NCBI RefSeq assembly: GCF_000331105.1
Contig: NC_020054.1
Span: 3,107,451 to 3,171,450 of the forward strand
From: Fibrella aestuarina BUZ 2
GTDB lineage: Bacteria; Bacteroidota; Bacteroidia; Cytophagales; Spirosomataceae
Direction: 5' to 3'
DNA: 64,000 nucleotides
A model generated the notes under the pieces. It was given only the letters and a program-made list of their open reading frames with translations. It was not told the DNA's origin and ran no database searches. Below, piece by piece: positions 25,636 to 33,710 of the stretch. How positions within the stretch are numbered: the stretch's first letter is position 1; the number at the start of each line of letters is the position of its first letter. The position numbers and the translations under genes were made by a program.

Positions 25636-25668
25636 GTAGGGCCGGGCATATCATTTGCCCGGCCCTAC
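25636..25668 (-). terminator. terminator-like hairpin after paoC
   Basis: Perfect 13-base arms GTAGGGCCGGGCA (25636-25648) and complement (25656-25668) with a 7-base loop follow the paoC stop by about 20 bases. No strong T-run is present. Confidence 0.6.
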
Positions 25669-25689
25669 GTTTCTATCTGATAATAGTGA

Positions 25690-27930
25690 CTAGGCTAGTT
25701 TCTGCATAACCTTATCCGGCGTAATGGGTAGATCACGTACCCGCTGCCCGGTAGCGTTAAAGACCGCGTTGGCTACCGCACCGGCGAAGCCGATCAGGGC
25801 AATTTCGCCCATACCTTTAGCGCCCATCGGGTTAATGATCGGGTCGGGTTTGTCGATCATGATCGTTTCGATGGCTGGTACGTCGGCGTGAACAGCCACG
25901 TGGTAATCGCCGAGGTTGTTGTTCACGAATCGCCCAAACCGGTGGTCGATGAGGGCCTCTTCCGTCAGCGCCATGCCGATACCACCCGCTACGCCACCAA
26001 TCATCTGGCTCGCCGCCGTCTTGGGACTCACAATCCGGCCTGAATCGGCCACGCTCACGGCTTTGGCTACGCGCACCACCCCCGTCAGCGGGTTGACACG
26101 TACCTGCACGAAATGCACCGAAAACGAGTACATCGAATACTTGCCCAGTTCAGGCCCGCCTTTCGAGTCGGCGCTCTTGTCGATCACCGTCAGGTTATTA
26201 GCGCGCAGCAAGTCGCTCAGGGCCACTTTTCTGCGGGGCTCCTTTTCCACCGACAGCATACCGTCCGCGATGGCTAGTTCATCGTCCTGCCGCCCCGCCA
26301 GTGGCCCCCCAGCTTTAGTCGCCAACTCGATCAGTTGTTTTTTGATCGTCGTGCAGGCGTCGAACACAGCCGACCCCACCGCCGATACAATGGCCGAGCC
26401 GCCCTGCGTGGGGGCTTTCGGCAGCGACGTATCGCCGTATTCGACCTTGATCTGGTTGAGTGGTACGCCCAGTACGTTGTGCGCAATCATCGTCAGCGCC
26501 GTGCCGGTGCCCGGCCCGATGTCGGTCACGGCGCTTTGGATCGTCAGGGAGCCATCGGCTTTCAGTAAAGCGCGGGCCGACGCCTCCCAGCGGAAGGCGT
26601 TGAACGTACCTGTGCTCATGCCGTAGCCGATGAGCCAGTCGCCGTCGCGTTGGCTGCCCGGCTCGTTGGTGCGTTTGTTCCAGCCAATGGCCTCGGCGCC
26701 GCGCTGATAGGCTTCCCGCAGGTGTTTGCTCGAATAAGGCCGGTTATGCTCGGGGTCGGTTTCAGTGTAGTTGCGCAGGCGGAACTCGATGGGGTCGAGG
26801 TTCAGCTTGTGCGCCATTTCGTCCATCGCCGATTCGAGCGCAAAAGCACCCGTGGCCTCACCGGGTCCGCGCATCCAGATGGGCACGCTCCGGTCGAGCC
26901 GCACGATGCGGTAGCGCGTGCTGACGTTCGGGCAGTCGTACATGAACTTGGTCATGTTGACGGTCGCTTCCGTAAAATCTTCGTAGCTCGCCGTTTCGGC
27001 CGTAGCCGCGTGCGCAATGCCAATCAGCTTGCCGTTGGTGTCGGCGCCCATGTTGATGGTCTGCACCGTGTAGGGGCGGTGGCCCACCAGCGTAAACATC
27101 TGCGAACGCGTCACCACCAGTTTCAGCGGCCGGCCGATCTTCCGGGCCACCGCCACCACCGCCGTTTCCTGCGGCCAGGTACGTAGGCCCATGCCAAAGC
27201 CACCGCCCATGAATTCGGTATGCACGTGCACCTTCTTCGGGTCGATTTTGAACGCCTGTGCCATCGCCTGCTGCGTCGCGTTGACACCCTGCGTTTTGGC
27301 GTATAACATCAGCGTATCAGTGCCCGTCCAGTGCGCCAGAATCCCGTGCAGTTCCATCGGGTTGTGCACCTCGATGGGGATGGTATAGTTGGCTTCCAGC
27401 GTAACGGGCGCCGACTGATAGCCATCGGCCTTACCCCGCAGGTAGTCGCTTGAGCCGGGTCTGCCGGGAGCAATGCCATCGGCCAGGTGTTTTTCCACCT
27501 CGGTCCGGGCGGTTTGTTTGGCATACGTTGCCTTCACCAGCGAGGCCGCGTAGGTAGCCCGCTCGAAACTGTCGGCTACGACCAACGCAATGGGTTGCCC
27601 GTCGAACAGGATTTTGGGGCTGCTCAGAATCCGGTACGTCTCCTCGGTTTTTGGCTTGGGGGCCGGTCCGTCGGCTTCGCCACCTACGGGGGCGTCCCAA
27701 CCCGGAATCGGGGGCATGTTCTGGTGCGTAAATACGCCGAGTACCCCTGGTGCTCCCTGCGCTTTTTTAGTATCCAGGTTCGTAATCGTGCCCCGGCCAA
27801 TCTCACTGCCAACCAGCACGCAATAAGCCATGTTGGGCAGTTCAAAATCGGCGAAGTACTGAGCCGCGCCCGTTACCTTCATCCGTCCGTCAACCCGATC
27901 AATGGGTGGGTTGGTCAATTGCTTTTCCAT
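25690..27930 (-). CDS. paoC: aldehyde oxidoreductase molybdopterin-binding subunit (PaoC/YagR type)
   Basis: The product is a 746-residue large subunit of a xanthine-oxidase-family enzyme. The N-terminal domain (about 15-130) and the molybdenum-binding domains include EFMGGGFGMGLRTWPQE, IWMRGPGEATGAFALESAMDEMAHKL and the C-terminal GAKGMGEIALIGFAGAVANAV, in which E709 corresponds to the catalytic glutamate. In E. coli PaoABC the cofactor is molybdopterin cytosine dinucleotide and the enzyme oxidises aromatic and other aldehydes in the periplasm. Only 2 bases separate this gene from paoB. The large subunit has no signal; it should be exported with the Tat-bearing small subunit. Confidence 0.9.
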   Translation of the reverse strand: MEKQLTNPPIDRVDGRMKVTGAAQYFADFELPNMAYCVLVGSEIGRGTITNLDTKKAQGAPGVLGVFTHQNMPPIPGWDAPVGGEADGPAPKPKTEETYRILSSPKILFDGQPIALVVADSFERATYAASLVKATYAKQTARTEVEKHLADGIAPGRPGSSDYLRGKADGYQSAPVTLEANYTIPIEVHNPMELHGILAHWTGTDTLMLYAKTQGVNATQQAMAQAFKIDPKKVHVHTEFMGGGFGMGLRTWPQETAVVAVARKIGRPLKLVVTRSQMFTLVGHRPYTVQTINMGADTNGKLIGIAHAATAETASYEDFTEATVNMTKFMYDCPNVSTRYRIVRLDRSVPIWMRGPGEATGAFALESAMDEMAHKLNLDPIEFRLRNYTETDPEHNRPYSSKHLREAYQRGAEAIGWNKRTNEPGSQRDGDWLIGYGMSTGTFNAFRWEASARALLKADGSLTIQSAVTDIGPGTGTALTMIAHNVLGVPLNQIKVEYGDTSLPKAPTQGGSAIVSAVGSAVFDACTTIKKQLIELATKAGGPLAGRQDDELAIADGMLSVEKEPRRKVALSDLLRANNLTVIDKSADSKGGPELGKYSMYSFSVHFVQVRVNPLTGVVRVAKAVSVADSGRIVSPKTAASQMIGGVAGGIGMALTEEALIDHRFGRFVNNNLGDYHVAVHADVPAIETIMIDKPDPIINPMGAKGMGEIALIGFAGAVANAVFNATGQRVRDLPITPDKVMQKLA

Positions 27931-27932
27931 GA

Positions 27933-28952
27933 TCAGGCGGTTTTGGTAGCGGTTTTGAGCGCGTCAATAATCGAGTTGGGCGCGAGCGTGAGTTTAAAAT
28001 CGTTTTCGCCGTAGCCCTTGGCACCGTTCATGGCGAGCTGGGCAGCCTGCCTGAAATTGGCTTCCGTGGCGGGTTTGCCGCGCAGGAACTGCTCGGCTTC
28101 GGTCAGCCGCCAGGGTTTGTGCGCCACGCCGCCCATCGCCAGCCGGATCTCCTGGATGGTACCCCGTTTCATGTCGGCTGCAACGCCCACCGATACCAGC
28201 GCAAAGGCATACGACGCCCGGTCGCGCACTTTCAGGTAGTGCGAATGATCGGCAAAGGGGTTCGTGGGTACGTCGACCGACAGGATCAGTTCGCCGGGCA
28301 GCAGCGTGTTGTCTTTCTGGGGCGAATCGCCGGGCAGCCGGTGAAAATCACCGAACGGAATTTTACGGTCGCCCTTGGGTCCCGACACGTTCACCGTGGC
28401 ATCCAGCGCCGCCAGCGCAATGCACATGTCGCTGGGATGCACGGCAATGCACTTGTTCGAGGCACCAAAAATGGCGTGCATCCGGTTAATACCGCCGATA
28501 GCACCGCAGCCCGCCGGTCCGTTGGGTTGCCCTTTGTCGGGACCGGCCTGCACCGGACTCCGTTTGTTGCAGGGCATGGATGGGTCGTAGAAGTAGGGGC
28601 AGCGGGTACGTTGCATCATATTGCCGCCCACCGTCGCCATGTTCCGAAGCTGCGCCGACGCCCCCGCGTTGAGGGCCATGGCCAGCAGCGGAAAATGCTT
28701 CTTCACCAGCGCATGATCGGCCACGGCCGAGTTTTTGGCCATCGCCCCGATGCGCAGGCCGGTGGCCGTTTTTTCGATGGTGGCCAGCGGTAGTTTGTTA
28801 ATGTCGATCAGCCGCTCGGGCACCACGACTTCGCGCTTCATCAGGTCGATGAGGTTGGTGCCGCCCGCCAGAAAGTACGCACCACTTTCCTGGCTCAGCG
28901 CCATGACGGCCGCTTTGGGGGTTGTTACCCGCGTGTAGTGAAACTGGTTCAT
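27933..28952 (-). CDS. paoB: aldehyde oxidoreductase FAD-binding subunit (PaoB/YagS type)
   Basis: The product is a 339-residue FAD subunit. The FAD motif LAGGTNLIDLMKR lies near residue 35-47, with the second binding segment ATVGGNMMQRTRCPYF. A cysteine-rich insert with RCPYFYDPSMPC, GCGAI, then KCIAVHPSDMC matches the extra [4Fe-4S] cluster known in PaoB. ATG at 28952 overlaps the paoA stop by 4 bases (ATGA), evidence of translational coupling; a longer open frame upstream is antisense-like sequence from paoA and is not used. It passes electrons between the 2Fe-2S subunit and FAD. Confidence 0.92.
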   Translation of the reverse strand: MNQFHYTRVTTPKAAVMALSQESGAYFLAGGTNLIDLMKREVVVPERLIDINKLPLATIEKTATGLRIGAMAKNSAVADHALVKKHFPLLAMALNAGASAQLRNMATVGGNMMQRTRCPYFYDPSMPCNKRSPVQAGPDKGQPNGPAGCGAIGGINRMHAIFGASNKCIAVHPSDMCIALAALDATVNVSGPKGDRKIPFGDFHRLPGDSPQKDNTLLPGELILSVDVPTNPFADHSHYLKVRDRASYAFALVSVGVAADMKRGTIQEIRLAMGGVAHKPWRLTEAEQFLRGKPATEANFRQAAQLAMNGAKGYGENDFKLTLAPNSIIDALKTATKTA

Positions 28953-29584
28953 ACCCTGGCTCCCGATTGTTTTACGTCCATAATTGCGTCGACAATGTTG
29001 GCGTAAGCGCCGCACCGGCAGATATTGCCGCTCATGTACTCCCGAACTTCGTCGGGGCTGCTGGCGTGCCCTTCCCGAATGCAGGCCACCGCCGACATGA
29101 TCTGGCCGGGCGTGCAGTAGCCGCACTGAAAGCCGTCGTGTTTAACGAAGGCTTCCTGCATAGGGTGCAGGTTATCTCCGCTGGCCAGCCCTTCGATGGT
29201 CGTGATTTTACTGCCTTCGGTGGTCATTGCCAAGGTGAGGCAGGCGTTAACCCGTTGCCCGTCGATGTGCACGGTGCAGGCGCCGCATTGGCCGTGGTCG
29301 CAGCCTTTTTTGGTGCCGGTCAGGTGAAGTTGTTCGCGGAGCAGGTCGAGCAGGGTAACGCGCGGTTCGATGGCGAGTTTGCGCACCGTTCCGTTGATCT
29401 CGACCTGAAGCGGCATCTGCTCGATGGCGGCGGCTACTTTTTCATCCAGTCCGTTGTCGATGGCCGCGCTGGCAGCGGCAGGCGTGAGGGCCAACGCAGC
29501 CAGGGCGGAGGATTGCTTTAAGAAAGTCCGCCGCGAGGAGTCCGTTTTGTCAAACTCGTCGTCAAGGTGTTCATGATCAGTCAT
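28949..29584 (-). CDS. paoA: aldehyde oxidoreductase 2Fe-2S subunit with Tat signal (PaoA/YagT type)
   Basis: The product is a 211-residue iron-sulfur subunit. A twin-arginine signal (SSRRTFLKQSSALAALAL) begins near residue 17. Cluster ligands are visible in CDHGQCGACTVHIDG with a fourth cysteine in NAC, and CGYCTPGQI with NICRCGAY. ATG at 29584 is chosen; an in-frame ATG at 29644 would overlap the upstream gene and put 20 extra residues before the Tat signal. The signal is expected to carry the assembled PaoABC heterotrimer to the periplasm. It is followed by paoB with a 4-base overlap. Confidence 0.92.
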   Translation of the reverse strand: MTDHEHLDDEFDKTDSSRRTFLKQSSALAALALTPAAASAAIDNGLDEKVAAAIEQMPLQVEINGTVRKLAIEPRVTLLDLLREQLHLTGTKKGCDHGQCGACTVHIDGQRVNACLTLAMTTEGSKITTIEGLASGDNLHPMQEAFVKHDGFQCGYCTPGQIMSAVACIREGHASSPDEVREYMSGNICRCGAYANIVDAIMDVKQSGARV

Positions 29585-29640
29585 ATAGATCTGTTTAGTC
29601 GCGTTGAGAAGCGATGTTGCCGACGTACCCAGTGCCCGAC

Positions 29641-30114
29641 TCACTTGCGTTCGAAAGTGACTGTAGCGCTGCCCGAACCCAGCGCCGCCGCCAGGCCCGC
29701 CGGATTATCGACACGCCCCAGCTTGGTATAACTGTAGGACGTTGGAAACGTTTTATAGAACAGCACCAGTGTGGTCGAACCGTACAGCATCAGGTCCCCT
29801 TGCCGGATCGTGCCGGGGCTCGAAGCGTTGGTGGGCAAGCTGGCAGGCAACTGGGCAAACGTCTCGTTGCCATTCAGTTCCTGCATGGATAAGGTCAGGG
29901 GCAACCGGGCCTTGAAGGCCGTTGCGGCCGCATTGTCGAGCAGCGTGGCCGCCAACGAAACCGAGCCAACCTTGACGGTAATCGCCCCGCCACTTGGCGG
30001 CAAGCTGCTGGTGTCTCCGCCAATCGGAGGCGTTGTTGGCGTATCCATAGTGCAGGCCGTGATACCAATAAAAAGGAGGCTAAGTGGGAGCAAGGCGCTG
30101 AACGAGTTTGTCAT
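29641..30114 (-). CDS. cyclophilin-like fold lipoprotein
   Basis: The product is a 157-residue lipoprotein (lipobox FIGITAC) with a Pro/Gly/Ser-rich linker (residues 23-45) and a cyclophilin-like domain: VSLAATLLDNAAATAFKARLPLTLSMQELNGNE, LMLYGSTTLVLFYKTF and YTKLGRVDNPAGLAAALGSG. The fold is related to cyclophilins, but this family (cyclophilin-like) is not shown to be a prolyl isomerase. It lies between the cupin gene (12 bases) and paoA (56 bases), all on the minus strand, so it is likely part of the same operon. A role in the periplasmic oxidoreductase pathway is inferred only from position. Confidence 0.85.
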   Translation of the reverse strand: MTNSFSALLPLSLLFIGITACTMDTPTTPPIGGDTSSLPPSGGAITVKVGSVSLAATLLDNAAATAFKARLPLTLSMQELNGNETFAQLPASLPTNASSPGTIRQGDLMLYGSTTLVLFYKTFPTSYSYTKLGRVDNPAGLAAALGSGSATVTFERK

Positions 30115-30126
30115 AAACGCACGGGT

Positions 30127-30621
30127 TTAGTGCGCCGCCCGATAGTCTTCCTCCGTTACGGCCTGTAACCAGTTGACGGCCCCGCCCTTGCTCACATTCG
30201 GGTTGATGGCGATGTGCGTAAACGAACCGCCCGGTCCGGCACCGTGCCAGTGTTCAACCATCGGCGGAACGGTCACCGACTCGCCTTCCCGAATCACCCG
30301 CGCAGGCTTTCCCTTTTCCTGATAATAGCCAACGCCCCGCGTCACCACCAGCAGTTGCCCATTGGGGTGCGTGTGCCAGAACGTGCGCGCCTTGGCGTCA
30401 AAAGCGACGCTGCTCACGATACAGTCGGTTTCGGTGTTGGGGCCAACCAGCGTAGTCACCCAGACGGTGCCGCTAAAGCTGGTGGCGGGTCCCCGGGTTG
30501 GTGCGGGTGAGCCAGTTGGTATTGTTTGCTGAGCCATGATCGACGGTGCTGCTCCCAGAACAAGCCCGCCCCAAAGAATACAGGTAAGCCGCCAGGTTCG
30601 CGTGTTGATAGGGAGTTTCAT
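30127..30621 (-). CDS. secreted cupin-domain protein
   Basis: The product is a 164-residue single-cupin protein with an N-terminal signal or anchor (TCILWGGLVLGAAPSIMAQ). Metal ligands expected in cupins are present: HTHPNGQLLVVTRGVG with two His and the Glu/Gln position, and EHWHGAGPGGSFTHIAI. It resembles the cupins found with carboxymuconolactone-decarboxylase-type proteins and aldo/keto pathways, often under AraC regulators. It is the first gene of the likely operon cupin / cyclophilin-like / paoA / paoB / paoC and is divergent from the AraC gene. Substrate unknown. Confidence 0.85.
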   Translation of the reverse strand: MKLPINTRTWRLTCILWGGLVLGAAPSIMAQQTIPTGSPAPTRGPATSFSGTVWVTTLVGPNTETDCIVSSVAFDAKARTFWHTHPNGQLLVVTRGVGYYQEKGKPARVIREGESVTVPPMVEHWHGAGPGGSFTHIAINPNVSKGGAVNWLQAVTEEDYRAAH

Positions 30622-30854
30622 AAGGGATGCGTTTTACTGCAAACGTACCTGGAATACCCCCTCGACTTTATAGCAAAAGCAGTGTACTTTTTATGAAAAT
30701 CACGGATTGTGCGAAAACATAGCTTTTTACTCTTTTCCAGTAGGTCTATTGTGTATTGCCGGTATATTGTTGACTGTTAGCCCTTTAATGAGATTTTCTG
30801 CCGCCATCTGTTCTCGACGACACTTTTCTCCAGAAGACGTTGTCTATAGCCATT

Positions 30855-31814
30855 ATGAAAACACGCCAGACCCGTACCAGCGAAGCGCAGCCGATTACGA
30901 TGGTATACGACATGCCATCCGTGTTACCCCCCGGCACGACGCCCGTAAGCCGGCTCTACTATGAAGATTGGAATATCAAGGTGGTCGATCGGGAAAAAAC
31001 CGGTTGTGACAACTACCTGACGCCTAACCGCCGTGACTTTTACAAGATCATGTTCATGACCAGCGGCACGGGGGTTAAGACCATGGGTAAGAACAACTAT
31101 TACATCGACGAGCGCACGATTCTGTTTCTGCACCCCAACGAAATCGTCTGCTGGCGCAATACCTCGCCGAAGGCGGGTGGGGGTATCTTCTGCATGTTCA
31201 AGAAGCGCTACCTGGACCAACACCCCTCGCTGAAACTCATCATTGACCGCTACAAATTTTTTACGGAAAAAAAGATTCTTCGCCTCTCGGAGGAATCGGC
31301 CCGGATGGTGCACAGTCTGTTAACCCAGATGAAAGCGGAAGCCACGACGGGCAACCCGTTGGCCGAGGAGGCCATGCAGGCCTATGTGCAACTCATTTTG
31401 ATCGAAAGCCTGAAAGGTACCGATTATGCCCCCGTGGGCGAGATCACCAACGACTACCGGCATGTCTACGATTTCTTTGAGCTGCTGGAAAAAGAAACCA
31501 ATCTGGCCAACCCGGATAACCCGATCCGGATGCGCACGGCGAAAGAGTATGCGGAAAAACTGAACCTGAACCCGAATTACCTGAATGGACTGGTGAAGAA
31601 GCATACCGGGCAACCCGTCAGCACGCTGATCAAGAATCGGTTGCTGGAGGAAAGTAAAGCCCTGCTCGTGCAGACTAATTGGACGCTTCAGGAAATCAGT
31701 CAGATCATCGGTTTTGCCGACCAGCCGAATTTCAGCCAGTTTTTCAAACGCTACGTGGGCGTTACACCCAACGACTTCCGGCGATCGCCCATCTCGCCCG
31801 ATTATGAAGGTTAG
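30855..31814 (+). CDS. AraC-family transcriptional regulator
   Basis: The product is 319 residues. The N-terminal half is a cupin-like sensing domain (FYKIMFMTSGTGVKTMGKNNYYIDERTILFLHPNEIVCW); the C-terminal 100 residues carry two helix-turn-helix motifs (AKEYAEKLNLNPNYLNGLVK and LQEISQIIGFADQPNFSQFF) followed by RYVGVTPNDFR. ATG at 30855 is preferred; ATGs at 30840 and 30900 are alternatives. It is transcribed divergently from the cupin-paoABC cluster across a 233-base gap, the usual place for a local activator, so control of that operon is a reasonable inference. Inducer unknown, likely an aldehyde or carbonyl compound. Confidence 0.88.
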   Translation: MKTRQTRTSEAQPITMVYDMPSVLPPGTTPVSRLYYEDWNIKVVDREKTGCDNYLTPNRRDFYKIMFMTSGTGVKTMGKNNYYIDERTILFLHPNEIVCWRNTSPKAGGGIFCMFKKRYLDQHPSLKLIIDRYKFFTEKKILRLSEESARMVHSLLTQMKAEATTGNPLAEEAMQAYVQLILIESLKGTDYAPVGEITNDYRHVYDFFELLEKETNLANPDNPIRMRTAKEYAEKLNLNPNYLNGLVKKHTGQPVSTLIKNRLLEESKALLVQTNWTLQEISQIIGFADQPNFSQFFKRYVGVTPNDFRRSPISPDYEG

Positions 31815-31830
31815 GGCTAGTCAGGAACAG

Positions 31831-31897
31831 CGTACCTACAATAGACGAAGGCCGCTCAACACCAGGTGTCGAACGGCCTTCGTCTATTGTAGGTACG
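31831..31897. terminator. bidirectional hairpin between araC-type gene and DAHP synthase gene
   Basis: Perfect 24-base arms (31831-31854 and 31874-31897) with a 19-base loop lie between convergent genes. The right arm runs into a GGTACGTT octamer (31892-31899). Confidence 0.75.
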
Positions 31898-31905
31898 TTA
31901 TGCGC

Positions 31906-33006
31906 TTAAGCGACCGGCGTGTTGTTCATCACCTCGGTTTGCTTGCGAATCGACTCCATGTGGATGATCTTGTAGATCTCTTCCACCAGTTCGGGGTACA
32001 GGTTCAGCTTGGTGCTGAGCTGCTTGCGTGATTCCAGAATCTCCTTCCAGCGGTCGGGCTGGAACAGCGATACGTTGTTGTCGCGCTTGTATTCGGCCAG
32101 TTTTTCGACCAGTGACATCCGGGCGGCGAGCATTTCCACGATCTGCCGGTCGACGCTGTCGATGTTGTTCCGAAGCTGCTCCATCGCGCCCTTGAAGGTC
32201 ACGTCCGACGAAGCCAGCTGCCGGATTTGCAGGTGGTCGAGCATCTCACCGAAGGCGGCGGGCGTCAGCTGCTGGGCGGCATCGCTCCACGCTTTGTCGG
32301 GGTCGATGTGCGACTCCACGATCAGCCCGTCGTACTTGAGGTCCATCGCCATCTGCGCCAGCTCATTGAGGTAGGCGCGCTTGCCGGCCATGTGGCTGGG
32401 GTCGCCGATGATGGGCAACTGCGGGAACATCGTACGAAGTTCGATCGCCATCTGCCACATCGGAATGTTGCGGTATTTGCTGGCTTCACCCGTCGAGAAA
32501 CCCCGGTGGATGGCACCCAGCTTGGTGATGCCGGCTCCGGCGATGCGTTCAAACGCACCTACCCACAGGGCCAGATCCGGGTTGACGGGGTTCTTCACCA
32601 GTACAGGTACGTCGACACCCTTCAGCGCATCGGCAATTTCCTGCACGTTGAAGGGGTTCACCGTGGTGCGGGCGCCAACCCACAGAACGTCGACGCCATA
32701 TTTCAGGGCCAGTTCGATGTGTTGGGGGGTGGCTACTTCGACGGCAAAAGGCAGGCCGGTTTCGGCCTTGGCGCGCTGAATCCAGGGCAGGGCCGTTTCG
32801 CCCATTCCTTCAAACGAGCCGGGACGGGTGCGAGGTTTCCAAACACCAGCCCGAATGACGTGTACAGACCCTAATTGGGCCAGCTGACGGGCAGTTTCTA
32901 CAAGTTGTTCCTCGGTCTCGGCACTGCAAGGCCCGGCGATAATCAGCGGCTTGCCGTCGGTCTTAATCCACGAATCGAGCGGCTCTACGGCTAAATCTGG
33001 TTTCAT
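31906..33006 (-). CDS. bifunctional DAHP synthase / chorismate mutase
   Basis: The product is 366 residues. The N-terminal TIM barrel (residues about 10-262) has the KDO8P-like DAHP synthase pattern: IIAGPCSAE, VIRAGVWKPRTRPGSFEGMG, WVGARTTVNPFNVQEI, LVKNPVNPD and GDPSHMAGKR. The C-terminal 95 residues form an AroQ-type chorismate mutase (LRNNIDSVDRQIVEMLAARM, EYKRDN). The fusion is normal in Bacteroidota; it catalyses the first step of aromatic amino-acid synthesis, and the mutase domain probably confers allosteric control by prephenate or chorismate. It stands alone as a minus-strand gene. Confidence 0.95.
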   Translation of the reverse strand: MKPDLAVEPLDSWIKTDGKPLIIAGPCSAETEEQLVETARQLAQLGSVHVIRAGVWKPRTRPGSFEGMGETALPWIQRAKAETGLPFAVEVATPQHIELALKYGVDVLWVGARTTVNPFNVQEIADALKGVDVPVLVKNPVNPDLALWVGAFERIAGAGITKLGAIHRGFSTGEASKYRNIPMWQMAIELRTMFPQLPIIGDPSHMAGKRAYLNELAQMAMDLKYDGLIVESHIDPDKAWSDAAQQLTPAAFGEMLDHLQIRQLASSDVTFKGAMEQLRNNIDSVDRQIVEMLAARMSLVEKLAEYKRDNNVSLFQPDRWKEILESRKQLSTKLNLYPELVEEIYKIIHMESIRKQTEVMNNTPVA

Positions 33007-33174
33007 GATCGGTACGCGTATTCAGGTGAAAAATGATCCTTGTGGGATAAAAAGCAATCGTGCAAAATGACAGTACTGTTGGGTTTGCGTGTTAACCCCC
33101 TGATTATGAGAAGTGTAATTACCGATGCTGAAACAATACTGAAACACTTTCTTGTATCGCCCTGTAAAATTAAG

Positions 33175-33212
33175 CAAAAAAAATGGCCCCTGCCGATAAG
33201 TATTGGGGCCAT
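33175..33212 (-). terminator. Rho-independent terminator of the small gene at 33275-33448
   Basis: On the minus strand, arms ATGGCCCC (complement of 33205-33212) and GGGGCCAT (complement of 33183-33190) are followed by an eight-base T-run. It is oriented to end transcription of the 57-residue minus-strand gene, 60 bases past its stop. Confidence 0.8.
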
Positions 33213-33274
33213 CGTCAAAACAGTTTCAGTTGATCATCAGAAGGATTCAGTTCTTCGTGGCGCTTCCTAGCCCG

Positions 33275-33448
33275 CTAGTGATCGGCAAGTACCCACCACT
33301 CGCTGCCATCAGCCAGCCGTGCTAGCGGCTGACCATCAGCTCGGAAACCCTGCATCGTTACGCCGTGCTGTTGCCGCCATTCATCTACGATTCGACGGTG
33401 ATGGCTGTTGGTTGGCTCTAAAGGGCCAGCCGCTACTGGTGGCCTCAT
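33275..33448 (-). CDS. small 57-residue protein, unknown
   Basis: On the minus strand, ATG at 33448 opens a 57-codon frame ending at TAG 33275-33277. The product is polar and basic, with HHRRIVDEWRQQHGV in the middle and ADGSEWWVLADH at the end. I do not recognise a family. A clean terminator follows on the same strand, and GC content matches the chromosome rather than the AT-rich cassette next to it, both of which support a real gene. The pattern (two tryptophans after a short helix) could be a small DNA- or protein-binding domain, but this is speculation. Confidence 0.5.
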   Translation of the reverse strand: MRPPVAAGPLEPTNSHHRRIVDEWRQQHGVTMQGFRADGQPLARLADGSEWWVLADH

Positions 33449-33710
33449 GAGTGTTTAACGGATATTTGTAGCCGATAATTATATTGACATACGTTACATA
33501 CAAGATCCTTATGACAATGTATTATAAAAAGCGTAAATTGTGTGATCCTTCATAGTGATTCTAACGATTGTTGTATGCAATGAAGCTGGTTGTAAAACGT
33601 TCTTCTGGACGATTGCTCCAAATCATCAGACATCCTGTGTAAGTGAAATGAAAGTATTTGACGAATAACTTTCTTGAGTCATAACGCGTATAATACCGTA
33701 ATTAGGGGAA
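33449..33710. other. AT-rich upstream region of the accessory cassette
   Basis: No gene is visible here. Composition shifts from GC-rich to AT-rich within about 100 bases around 33470, marking the left edge of the cassette. TTGAC strings at about 33484 and 33658 and TATAAT at about 33690 occur but with spacing that fits neither the Bacteroidota nor the classical promoter pattern well, so no promoter is assigned. No flanking direct repeat, tRNA or transposon end was found. Confidence 0.4.

Noticed and set aside
33040..33270. 76-residue plus-strand open frame
   Set aside because: It crosses the minus-strand terminator and reads through the upstream region of the DAHP synthase gene; no coding character.
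33484..33695. classical TTGAC / TATAAT promoter before the AT-rich cassette
   Set aside because: The boxes are 25 bases apart and AT-rich DNA gives such strings by chance; Bacteroidota use a different consensus.
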